From the NCBI GenBank assembly GCA_947175285.1, contig CAMWMM010000113.1:1-10993 (forward strand): 10,993 nucleotides of DNA, read 5' to 3'. The translations under genes and the position numbers were made by a program. Under the pieces are notes generated by a model that saw nothing but the letters and a program-made list of their open reading frames with translations, searched no databases and was not told where the DNA came from. The stretch is from an uncultured Lachnospiraceae bacterium (GTDB taxonomy: Bacteria; Bacillota_A; Clostridia; Lachnospirales; Lachnospiraceae). This document shows, in pieces, positions 1 through 6,583 of the stretch (the first letter of the stretch is position 1; every line of letters starts with the position of its first letter).

Positions 1-59
1 TCAGACAAATCGTGATCTGTCAACTAATATAGATGTTATTTGAAACACGCCAAAAATTT
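1..59. other. Unassigned sequence at left window edge
   Basis: No coding signal is visible on either strand. The tape-measure reading frame stops at 60-62, and none of the three minus frames beyond it resembles a tape-measure continuation. An imperfect inverted repeat, GACAAATC (4-11) and GATCTGTC (14-21), separated by 2 nt and with one mismatch, is present. It is too short to interpret. Confidence 0.4.
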
Positions 60-302
60 CTATGCCGCATCCTCCAGCAGTTTAAGTTCCGTTACTCCGA
101 GTGAGGACAGTTCTGCAATTGCATTTTTCGTATCAAAAGATGCTGTCACGGGAGCTGTCAGCGCCTGTGTAAGCTGCGCACCTGCACCTGTCAGCATTGC
201 GCCCGTTTTCATCACACCTCCAAAGGCGTTCTGTGCCGGAGATGTAAGGTTGTCAATTAAGTTAAGGATTACGCTTAACTTAAATATAGATTCAAGTCCC
301 AT
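60..302 (-). pseudogene. N-terminal fragment of a phage tail tape-measure protein
   Basis: This 80-codon minus-strand frame begins MGLESIFKLSVILNLIDN and continues with a Gly/Ala/Thr-rich helical stretch (LTSPAQNAFGGVMKTGAML, then LTQALTAPVTASFDTKNAI) and AELSSLGVTELKLLEDAA. This is the typical start of a siphophage tail tape-measure protein, which sets tail length and normally runs to several hundred or over a thousand residues. The frame ends at a TAG (62-60), and the sequence after it does not continue the family in any frame, so the gene is truncated rather than short by nature. An AGAAGG/GGAGG-like site lies just upstream of the ATG. The fragment looks more GC-rich than the cas genes, as expected for phage DNA. 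It is probably a prophage remnant and not functional. Family assignment is by recognition only. Confidence 0.65.
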
Positions 303-355
303 TGCCTTCTCTATCCTCCCATACGCCTACCTGCGCGAGGTAATTGCTTCAATGC
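303..355 (-). other. Junction between phage fragment and last CRISPR repeat
   Basis: These 53 bp separate the tape-measure start codon from the terminal repeat. A minus-strand frame open from the repeat edge reads ALKQLPRAGRRMGG and stops with TAG at 313-311, just before the tape-measure start. Small tail-chaperone genes normally sit directly upstream of tape-measure genes, so this could be the tail end of one, but 14 codons cannot prove it. Confidence 0.25.
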
Positions 356-652
356 ATTTCAATCCACACTCCCACGCAGGGAGTGACCAGACCATGCGGC
401 GTTTGTTGAGTTTGGCACTGATTTCAATCCACACTCCCACGCAGGGAGTGACCAATCCAATCCCCAAAGATTTTCAAGGTGTTTCAAATTTCAATCCACA
501 CTCCCACGCAGGGAGTGACACAGCAACTTAACTATATTAAGTGCAAAATTGCAGATTTCAATCCACACTCCCACGCAGGGAGTGACATGATCACGGAAGC
601 AATACAGGATGGGATCAACAATTTCAATCCACACTCCCACGCAGGGAGTGAC

Positions 653-687
653 GCAAAAGGAGCATTGGGTATTGCTAGCCCGTCAAA
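653..687. other. Spacer matching a tape-measure protein motif
   Basis: Read on the plus strand from 653, this 35-bp spacer encodes AKGALGIASPSK. The pattern GIxSPS, usually followed by a hydrophobic residue, is a hallmark of the C-terminal part of phage tail tape-measure proteins. The spacer therefore probably derives from a tailed-phage tape-measure gene. This is family recognition from 11 codons, not a protospacer match. Confidence 0.5.
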
Positions 688-719
688 ATTTCAATCCACA
701 CTCCCACGCAGGGAGTGAC

Positions 720-849
720 GGCAAAAGGAAACGAAGTCATAACTAAATTTGTATTTCAATCCACACTCCCACGCAGGGAGTGACGGCAAAAGGAAACGAA
801 GTCATAACTAAATTTGTATTTCAATCCACACTCCCACGCAGGGAGTGAC
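720..849 (-). repeat. Tandem duplication of one spacer-repeat unit (65 bp)
   Basis: Spacers 720-752 and 785-817 are identical over all 33 bases (both begin GGCAAAAGGAAACG), and each is followed by an identical repeat. Two copies of a 65-bp unit therefore lie head to tail. Recombination or replication slippage between repeats explains this more simply than acquiring the same spacer twice in a row. Confidence 0.97.
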
Positions 850-1046
850 AGAATGGAGGAAATGTCAATGAGAAGAAAAACAATTTCAATCCACACTCCC
901 ACGCAGGGAGTGACGGGCATTGGTGATAACCCCCTTGAATACGTTCAGATTTCAATCCACACTCCCACGCAGGGAGTGACTCCAAATCAGAAGAATTGTG
1001 ATACAATAGATTCTATTTCAATCCACACTCCCACGCAGGGAGTGAC

Positions 1047-1180
1047 AAATTGAGGTTGTTCAAAAACGACCCATTTGGATTATTTCAATCCACACTCCCA
1101 CGCAGGGAGTGACAAATTGAGGTTGTTCAAAAACGACCCATTTGGATTATTTCAATCCACACTCCCACGCAGGGAGTGAC
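1047..1180 (-). repeat. Second tandem duplication of a spacer-repeat unit (67 bp)
   Basis: Spacers 1047-1081 and 1114-1148 are identical over all 35 bases (both begin AAATTGAGGTTG), giving two copies of a 67-bp unit. This event is independent of the one at 720-849 because the spacer differs. Confidence 0.97.
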
Positions 1181-1648
1181 AGAAGATTGTTGAAAATCGG
1201 ATTGATAATTTACTATTTCAATCCACACTCCCACGCAGGGAGTGACCCATGACATTCTTTCCAACACTGTTCCATGCGCTTTATTTCAATCCACACTCCC
1301 ACGCAGGGAGTGACCAGAAAAGTTTGGAATAATACGGTGGGAAAGGATTATTTCAATCCACACTCCCACGCAGGGAGTGACCGTTTGGTATTTCTGATAA
1401 ATGTTGTGATGTAATATTTCAATCCACACTCCCACGCAGGGAGTGACGAAAGAAAAGTATATAGCTCATACGCCTTTAGTATTTCAATCCACACTCCCAC
1501 GCAGGGAGTGACTTCCGCAAGGCACAATAGAAGCCGTCAAATACGCAATATTTCAATCCACACTCCCACGCAGGGAGTGACGAAAACACCATGACCGAAA
1601 GGAAAAGTATTTTGAAATTTCAATCCACACTCCCACGCAGGGAGTGAC

Positions 1649-1813
1649 CCCAAAAATCACATATTTTCATTAAAATATAGACTTTGGTTTGAGCAATACT
1701 GACAATTCCCATATCGCTCATTTCAACCTTAATATGGTTATCATCATATTTTGTTACTTTTTTCTGGTGCGAACCTTCCCAGTATTTCATGTGAACTTAT
1801 TATTCGCACCAAT
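1649..1813 (-). promoter_or_regulatory. CRISPR leader
   Basis: This 165-bp AT-rich, gene-free stretch lies between the cas2 stop codon and the first repeat on the leader side, which is where the leader must be given the repeat orientation. It should hold the pre-crRNA promoter and the signals for spacer insertion. A weak promoter candidate is TTGTCA (plus 1700-1705) with TATATT (plus 1674-1679), but their 20-nt spacing is longer than the usual 17, so I do not assign a start site. Just before the repeat, the minus strand reads GTGATTTTTGG. Confidence 0.8.
1765..1811. repeat. 9-bp inverted repeat at the cas2-proximal end of the leader
   Basis: TGGTGCGAA (1765-1773) and TTCGCACCA (1803-1811) are perfect inverted copies separated by 29 nt, and the outer arm begins 2 bp past the cas2 stop codon. 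No T-run follows on the minus strand (GAAAAAAG follows), so it is not a standard intrinsic terminator. From memory, similar GGTGCGAA/TTCGCACC pairs occur downstream of cas2 in other I-C loci, which would suggest a role in adaptation or in leader RNA structure. Confidence 0.7.
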
Positions 1814-2104
1814 CTATATCATTAAAGTCCCTTCGGCATCATAGGAAGTTTTTATCCCAAAATGCTCAACTTTCGAATGATATTTATTACCTAAATAGTA
1901 GAATCGTAAACTATCCTCACTCTCGTTAATCAGCGATATGAGACGATCCTTTAATAGCAATAATTGCGAAGCATCCAAAACACACTCAAATACTGAATTC
2001 TGAACGCGTTGTCCATAGTTGACGCATTCTTTTGCGACTTTTCGAAGACGAGTCCTTCCAGCTGAATCCTGCGTAGAAACATCATATGTAATTAAAACTA
2101 ACAT
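1814..2104 (-). CDS. cas2: CRISPR-associated endonuclease Cas2
   Basis: Cas2 dimerises and bridges two Cas1 dimers in the spacer-integration complex. The 96-residue protein begins MLVLITYDVS, the classic first beta strand of the ferredoxin-like fold, with the conserved Asp at residue 8. It carries the family's FECVLD strand (residues 39-44) and ends KVEHFGIK...AEGTLMI, typical of I-C Cas2. I chose the ATG at 2104: it gives the usual 96 residues, has an AGGTG site 5 nt upstream, and starts 8 nt after the cas1 stop. An in-frame ATG at 2122 would add six residues, MEVGVK, and overlap cas1 by 10 nt. It is the last gene of the operon, next to the leader it acts on. Confidence 0.97.
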   Translation of the reverse strand: MLVLITYDVSTQDSAGRTRLRKVAKECVNYGQRVQNSVFECVLDASQLLLLKDRLISLINESEDSLRFYYLGNKYHSKVEHFGIKTSYDAEGTLMI

Positions 2105-2112
2105 TTTAACAC

Positions 2113-3144
2113 CTACTTCCATAAAAATGGTGGATACTCATCAATATCTCCTCTAATTGTCCTGGCCAGTAAAAGTGCCTGCACATAAGGAACCAATCCC
2201 CATTCAATTTTTTCTTTTAAATATGGATGCGTAATAATTTCCTTTTTATGATTCTGCCAAGCATTAAAAAACACTTTTCTGCCGTCATCATTTAAAAGAA
2301 CGGCATTATCTTTCTGCCTCTCAAAATGAGCAGCCTGAATTGCTTTTGTATTGATTAATGTCACAATAAATCGATCTGCCAAGACCGGACGCAGTTCCTC
2401 CATCAAATCAAGTGCCAACGAAGTTCGACCAGGTCTGTCACCATGCATAAATCCTACATATGGATCCAACCCCACACTTGATAATGCATTCGCACAATCT
2501 CCTGCAAGAATTGTGTATGCAAAGGATAATATTGCATTGATATTATCAAGTGGTGGTCTGCGATTTCTCTTAGTAAATGCAAAATCCTCCTTTTGATTCA
2601 ATATCATATCATTAAACACTGAAAAGTATTGCTCCGCTGCCTTCCCTTCTATTCCGCGTAACGCATCAAGTTCCAGTACATTATCAATTTTGGGTAAAGT
2701 TTCATACAAAATATTGGAAACCTGTTTCAGCTTTTCAGCATCCACCCTGTGTGCATGGTCGCGAAGTGTCCGCTCTATACTCCATCTGCTGTTAAAAACT
2801 TTTCCGACAATCATATTTTTCGCATAGGCGACACTTCGCTTATCATCATCCGAAATACGATACTGCTCCTTTCGCAGCAATACATTTCCATACTCTTTTC
2901 CAACAGCCCTTGCTAAAAATGCACCTCTCGGCGAGAAGAAGCTCATTCCTATCTTCCGTTCTGCACAGGCACCCATCAATGCCGGAGTCGCCCCCTTATA
3001 AGTAAAGCAGATGATATTTTCCAATGTGTGAAGCGGAAATCTGCCAAGCGTCTTTTCGCCGTCCTGTATCACAATATTTTCGCCATCAAGTGTCAGGTAG
3101 CAGCTCTCTGTCATGACATATAAAGTATTTAATAATTTCCGCAT
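2113..3144 (-). CDS. cas1: CRISPR-associated endonuclease/integrase Cas1 (type I-C)
   Basis: Cas1 is the metal-dependent integrase that inserts prespacers at the leader-repeat junction. The 343-residue protein starts MRKLLNTLYV, the standard I-C Cas1 start, and has an N-terminal beta domain (about 1-95) and a C-terminal helical catalytic domain. The three metal ligands of the family are visible: Glu166 in LRGIEGKAAE, His234 in GFMHGDRPGR and Asp246 in SLALDLMEELRP. I chose the ATG at 3144 because a strong AGGAGGGG site lies 4 nt upstream and the length fits. An in-frame ATG at 3189 would add 15 unrelated residues and overlap cas4. The gene follows cas4 by 34 nt and precedes cas2 by 8 nt. It appears intact. 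Confidence 0.98.
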   Translation of the reverse strand: MRKLLNTLYVMTESCYLTLDGENIVIQDGEKTLGRFPLHTLENIICFTYKGATPALMGACAERKIGMSFFSPRGAFLARAVGKEYGNVLLRKEQYRISDDDKRSVAYAKNMIVGKVFNSRWSIERTLRDHAHRVDAEKLKQVSNILYETLPKIDNVLELDALRGIEGKAAEQYFSVFNDMILNQKEDFAFTKRNRRPPLDNINAILSFAYTILAGDCANALSSVGLDPYVGFMHGDRPGRTSLALDLMEELRPVLADRFIVTLINTKAIQAAHFERQKDNAVLLNDDGRKVFFNAWQNHKKEIITHPYLKEKIEWGLVPYVQALLLARTIRGDIDEYPPFLWK

Positions 3145-3178
3145 GTAACCCCTCCTGTATTCGATTATGACACAACTG

Positions 3179-3841
3179 TCACAAATCATTTGTTTTAATC
3201 CCCTGCTCTATATATGCCCTGACATTTACTGCCTTTTGCAGTTTCGGAACACACAGATTTTCCAAAGAACATGACTTACATTGCTTTGTTGGTTTTACAT
3301 TTGGCGTATATCCCTTGCAAAACAAATCATGCATTTCTTTTGCGATCTTATACACTTCATCTCGCAAAGTGTCAGTAAATTCTACACGACTTCGCCTTCT
3401 ATTTTCACCATAATACAAAAATCCCTCTGGTATATTTGTCTGGAACATTTCTTCCAGGCAGACTGCCTGTGCGCAAAGCTGCAGTTCATCTGCATTATTC
3501 TCCTTGGGTACTCCATGCTTGTACTCAATTGGTATAGGATCCCATTTTCCATCATACCCAAACAGCTCCACACCATTGTTATTCTGATGAAATTCCACGA
3601 CATCACACTGTCCGCTCATTCCAAGCTCATGGGAAGAAATGCGCAGCCCCCTGACGATCAGAAGATTTCCTCTTTTCTCAAAAGAATCCTCGTCATGTGC
3701 TTTTTTGTGCATCAGCTCTCCGGCAGTTGTGCGATAATTCTCCGCCCACTGCTGCTCAATATGTATTATTGCCCACTGCCGCCTGCAGAATGCAAAATGT
3801 TGAATGCCTGAGAGCATAAGATAATCATCTTCGGCGTACAT
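3179..3841 (-). CDS. cas4: CRISPR-associated exonuclease Cas4 (type I-C)
   Basis: Cas4 is a RecB-like nuclease with an iron-sulphur cluster. In I-C systems it joins Cas1-Cas2 and trims prespacers so that only those with the right PAM are inserted in the right orientation. The 220-residue protein begins MYAEDDYLMLSGIQHFAFCR. The four cluster cysteines are Cys19, Cys188, Cys191 and Cys197 (CKSCSLENLC). The nuclease residues are His45 (GELMHKKAHD), Asp80 (QCDVVEF), Glu106 and Lys108 (PIEYKHG), with a Gln-rich motif at 121-125. I chose the ATG at 3841, which follows the cas7c stop by 16 nt and has a GGAAAGGG site upstream. An ATG at 3874 would add 11 residues inside cas7c that do not belong to the family. 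Confidence 0.97.
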   Translation of the reverse strand: MYAEDDYLMLSGIQHFAFCRRQWAIIHIEQQWAENYRTTAGELMHKKAHDEDSFEKRGNLLIVRGLRISSHELGMSGQCDVVEFHQNNNGVELFGYDGKWDPIPIEYKHGVPKENNADELQLCAQAVCLEEMFQTNIPEGFLYYGENRRRSRVEFTDTLRDEVYKIAKEMHDLFCKGYTPNVKPTKQCKSCSLENLCVPKLQKAVNVRAYIEQGIKTNDL

Positions 3842-3857
3842 ATTCGATATCCCTTTC

Positions 3858-4775
3858 CTAAAGCTTTTGCTCACACGTTACACCTAATGGCAGATTCTCG
3901 TCAACTACTGTAACCTCATAATCTGCAAAACATCTTGCCGGTTTCGTCTCATCTTTACGCCTTATTACCACTCTTTCAAACAATTTAAATGCTGGTGCAT
4001 TCCCAAATTCACTCTCATGCTTAAAAACTATAAGTTTCCTAACTGACATATTTCCTCTTGCAGCAGCATGATCTAACTCAAACATATTAATTATAGCAGT
4101 CCAAAGCAACTCCAAGTCGTCTTCATCAAATCCTGTTACTTTTCTTGCCAAATTTGCAGAAACATATCCGTCAACACGATAAAGTCCATATGGCACAATA
4201 TATTTATGACCAAATTCTGTATCTTTCTTCTCTGCATCACTTTCTGTAGTAATGGCTACTCGTGTAACTGTTATTTCCTGCGGGAAAACTGGATCCACTG
4301 ATTTTGCAAATCCTAACTGAACTGGTCCGCGCACTTGCCCAGAATTCAGCTTGTCCTTTTTGAATGTTGTCATTACCGCTCCAAACGTACGAATATCATA
4401 AAATTCTCTACACATATAATCTTTGACATCAATAGCAAATTTACTGTCTTCTTTTTTTCTTTTATCAACTTCTTTTTTTCTTGCATCATCTGACAAAGCT
4501 TCAACATCCAGTCCTAATGTCTTATATGCTTCTTTGTCACTATTATTCAAAGGCATCTTCTCTTTGATATAAATTCTGTACCTCTCTTCGTTTTCCTTAA
4601 CAGCTTCAACATAATTTCTAATCTTACGTTTTAAGCATACATCTGTTACGATTCCCTGATTTGTCTCCAAGTCAATCCTTGGCATATTATCTGCATCAGG
4701 ATCGCCATTTGGATTCCCATTCTCCACTTCAAAAAGTACTACAAAATCATACCTGTTTTTTATTACACTACTCAT
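3858..4775 (-). CDS. cas7c: Type I-C Cascade backbone protein Cas7c (Csd2)
   Basis: Cas7c forms the repeated backbone that coats the crRNA spacer in the I-C effector complex. The 305-residue protein has the RAMP-fold start YDFVVLFEVENGNPNGDPDADN (about 9-30, given in full only as landmarks: the GNPNGDP turn is at 20-26), diagnostic of the Csd2/Csh2 group, followed by the basic KRKIRNYV helix (49-56). Later landmarks are RTFGAVM, RGPVQLGFAKSVDPV and HAAARGNMSVRKL. The start at 4775 has AGGAGG 8 nt upstream and lies 11 nt after the cas8c stop. Several copies are needed per complex, so translation is probably stronger than that of its neighbours. It appears complete. Confidence 0.97.
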   Translation of the reverse strand: MSSVIKNRYDFVVLFEVENGNPNGDPDADNMPRIDLETNQGIVTDVCLKRKIRNYVEAVKENEERYRIYIKEKMPLNNSDKEAYKTLGLDVEALSDDARKKEVDKRKKEDSKFAIDVKDYMCREFYDIRTFGAVMTTFKKDKLNSGQVRGPVQLGFAKSVDPVFPQEITVTRVAITTESDAEKKDTEFGHKYIVPYGLYRVDGYVSANLARKVTGFDEDDLELLWTAIINMFELDHAAARGNMSVRKLIVFKHESEFGNAPAFKLFERVVIRRKDETKPARCFADYEVTVVDENLPLGVTCEQKL

Positions 4776-4786
4776 CCTACAACCTC

Positions 4787-5155
4787 CTAATTATTTTCTT
4801 TATTTGTTTTTTCATATCTTTTCTGAACCTGATGATAATATCCAAGCATAAATATTCCCTGATCCTCTACAGATAGCTGCCTTGGTATATCTGAATGAAT
4901 CTTATCCATCAAAGCATTTATTTCCTTTTCCTTTGTAATTCTCAATCCTTCTTTTTCCCTTTTCAAAACCTTCAAATAATTATTTGCTAAACGCATCATA
5001 CGCGGAAATATTAATGCCGGGGTCCTGCTTGCTACATTAAAATAGTGTTCACGTAATGTTTCCTTATTTATCGAGATGTGTTGCACATCTTCCAAGACCG
5101 CAAATAGCCTCCCTAATAAATATGGAATATATTCAGTTTCTTCATTTAGCTGCAT
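4787..5155 (-). CDS. cas11c: Small subunit Cas11c from an internal start in cas8c
   Basis: In type I-C systems the Cascade small subunit is known to be made from an internal start in the 3' part of cas8c; it lines the belly of the complex and helps hold the non-target strand. Here Met477 of Cas8c (ATG at 5155) is preceded by AAGGAGGT, a near-perfect Shine-Dalgarno sequence lying inside the coding region, 10 nt upstream. Translation from it gives 122 residues starting MQLNEETEYIPYLLGRLFAV and sharing the Cas8c C-terminus. The product is largely helical in appearance, and its length matches my recollection of the described Cas11c of Desulfovibrio vulgaris. The nested gene is inferred from the site, the length and the family, not observed as protein. 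Confidence 0.8.
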   Translation of the reverse strand: MQLNEETEYIPYLLGRLFAVLEDVQHISINKETLREHYFNVASRTPALIFPRMMRLANNYLKVLKREKEGLRITKEKEINALMDKIHSDIPRQLSVEDQGIFMLGYYHQVQKRYEKTNKENN

Positions 5156-6583
5156 AGTATTTACTACCTCCTTTTTATCTGGAAAATTCTGCATAATATA
5201 TGCTTTGATCATTGCTGCTCGATTTCTGTTTAAAGCAGATTTACTTTGACATATCTCGGCGTTAATCCTGTTTAATATACTGATATATAAAACTACCGGA
5301 TATCGTCTGTTAAATAATACTGCATTTAATAAGGATTTCTCAATGCCTTTCATGGATTGTGTATTTTCTTTATAGCCTGCCTGCTTTCTTGTCGTTGCAT
5401 TTAAAATATCGTGAATAGATGGATATTTTTTTTTCTCATAAGCCGGACCCTGTATTGATAGTCTATCATAATGCTGCTTTACATTTACAACCAAATCCTT
5501 AAATGTGTTGTTATAGAAAAGGCAGACTGAAATCCTTCCATTGTTGGGCGCCATCCCCAAAATATAAAACTCAGTTTCTGGTTTCAGTTCCAAGTCGCTA
5601 TATTCACAATAATTTCCTTGGGATATTGCATTTATTATATAGAGCAGTTTCTCTTCTTCTTGTTTTTCTGTATTTCCCAGAAATTCTTCCATAAAGTGCA
5701 TATATCCAACTTCATTTTCTTTTGTCGCAGCCCAAAACACTATTGTAATGTCTCCTATATACCTAAAATGTGTTTTTTGAGAAAGCATATAATTCAGTGC
5801 TTTTCCATAAGCATTGGCTGCATTTTCAGATATTGGCGCATTTTCCCCTTGCTCTTTCCCATATGATTCAAAAGCGCTTGCATTAAAGGACACCAGTTTA
5901 GGCTGTGTTCCCTCCATGCCTTTTACAACTGGATGCAATTTTGCAATTGGTGCAAGATTTCCTGTAACCAGACATCTGCCAACTCTCTGATCTGATATTG
6001 TTTCGCAATACTTATCCCAAACATTTTGAATTTCAATATCATTCAACATATCTCCACCAGTCTCATATGATCTAAAAACCAAATTACTCGCCTTTAAGAC
6101 CCTTCCCCAGTCTACATTAAGCCGCTCTTTATTTGTTTCAAAATCCCAACTATCAAAAAAATTACACACACTCTGAGCTAACGCATTATTTGAATTTTGT
6201 AGTATTTCTTTATGATAGTCTGCTGCTGCTTTATGATAATTATATGCCTGTTTCTTATTTTTTTCATCTTCATCTGCCTTTCCTAAATACTGCCATGCTC
6301 CTAACAGGTATTTTGCATTATCACACATAAAATATGGGGGCGGCACCTTGCCCGATCTTCCATTATGAACTGGCACTACTTTCTGCACAGTATTTGCTTT
6401 ACTTTTTTTAGGAACATTCTTTGCTTCATCCGTCCTATCAGCCAAAGAAACTATGTTCTTTACTTCACCTGTCCTATCAATTGTAATAGCATATCCAACA
6501 TCTGCTTTTATCCATCCTTCCTTTTCTATTTCATTCCTTTCAAGAAGTATCTCATAATAATCCACCAAAGATTTAAGAATCAT
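4787..6583 (-). CDS. cas8c: Type I-C Cascade large subunit Cas8c (Csd1)
   Basis: Cas8c is the large subunit that recognises the PAM (TTC in I-C systems) and recruits Cas3. The 598-residue protein is close to the family's usual 580-620. It begins MILKSLVDYYEILLERNEIE and carries Csd1 landmarks: PYFMCDNAKYLLG (about 83-95), CLVTGNLAPIAKLHPVVKG (204-222), LVSFNASAFESYGKEQGENAP (230-250, shown in the family as a conserved block), FWAATKE (283-289) and FYILGMAPNNGRISV (339-353). The start overlaps the cas5c stop by 4 nt (ATGA), with GAGGTG 5 nt upstream, so the two are translationally coupled. The last 122 codons double as cas11c. No frameshift or internal stop is visible. Confidence 0.97.
   Translation of the reverse strand: MILKSLVDYYEILLERNEIEKEGWIKADVGYAITIDRTGEVKNIVSLADRTDEAKNVPKKSKANTVQKVVPVHNGRSGKVPPPYFMCDNAKYLLGAWQYLGKADEDEKNKKQAYNYHKAAADYHKEILQNSNNALAQSVCNFFDSWDFETNKERLNVDWGRVLKASNLVFRSYETGGDMLNDIEIQNVWDKYCETISDQRVGRCLVTGNLAPIAKLHPVVKGMEGTQPKLVSFNASAFESYGKEQGENAPISENAANAYGKALNYMLSQKTHFRYIGDITIVFWAATKENEVGYMHFMEEFLGNTEKQEEEKLLYIINAISQGNYCEYSDLELKPETEFYILGMAPNNGRISVCLFYNNTFKDLVVNVKQHYDRLSIQGPAYEKKKYPSIHDILNATTRKQAGYKENTQSMKGIEKSLLNAVLFNRRYPVVLYISILNRINAEICQSKSALNRNRAAMIKAYIMQNFPDKKEVVNTMQLNEETEYIPYLLGRLFAVLEDVQHISINKETLREHYFNVASRTPALIFPRMMRLANNYLKVLKREKEGLRITKEKEINALMDKIHSDIPRQLSVEDQGIFMLGYYHQVQKRYEKTNKENN
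5166..5173 (-). promoter_or_regulatory. Internal ribosome binding site for cas11c
   Basis: The minus strand reads AAGGAGGT, complementary to the 16S rRNA 3' end over its full length, inside codons for KKEVV of Cas8c. The next in-frame ATG is 10 nt downstream, slightly longer than ideal. An SD this strong in the middle of a gene decides the Cas11c start. Confidence 0.8.

Larger units (their letters stand above)
356..1648 (-). CRISPR. Type I-C CRISPR array, 20 repeats and 19 spacers
   Basis: There are twenty 32-bp repeats, starting at 356, 421, 488, 555, 621, 688, 753, 818, 883, 949, 1015, 1082, 1149, 1215, 1283, 1350, 1416, 1481, 1550 and 1617. I compared them base by base and all are identical. 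Spacers are 33-37 bp; 17 of the 19 are distinct. In the transcribed (minus) direction the repeat starts GTCACTCCC, has loop TGCGT, then GGGAGTG, and ends TGGATTGAAAT. CACTCCC pairs with GGGAGTG in a 7-bp stem, and cutting at its 3' base leaves an 11-nt tag, as known for I-C Cas5c processing. The ending GGATTGAAAT is the I-C family signature. The leader and cas2 lie to the right, so the newest spacer is 1582-1616 and the oldest 388-420. The far-end repeat shows no decay. Confidence 0.98.

Noticed and set aside
60..302. Self-targeting of the tape-measure fragment in this window by a spacer
   Set aside because: By eye no spacer matches this fragment; the tape-measure-like spacer corresponds to a C-terminal motif that is absent here.
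40..1053. Plus- and minus-strand open frames across the array, with repeated FNPHSHAGSD and ISIHTPTQGVT peptides
   Set aside because: These are translations of the 32-bp CRISPR repeats in different frames, not genes.
388..1616. Almost every spacer has an open plus-strand frame, suggesting strand-biased uptake from coding strands
   Set aside because: At 33-37 bp, at least one of three frames is open by chance nearly always, so there is no signal.
1649..1813. A small gene between cas2 and the array
   Set aside because: No frame with a plausible ribosome site and start is visible, and the position and AT-rich content fit a leader.
2105..2122. Upstream cas2 start at 2122
   Set aside because: It would add MEVGVK before the conserved MLVLITYD start and overlap cas1; the ATG at 2104 fits family length and has its own AGGTG site.
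3145..3189. Upstream cas1 start at 3189
   Set aside because: It adds 15 residues not seen in the family, while AGGAGGGG sits at the right distance before the ATG at 3144.
3842..3874. Upstream cas4 start at 3874
   Set aside because: It lies inside cas7c and adds residues before MYAEDDYLMLSG, the normal start of I-C Cas4.
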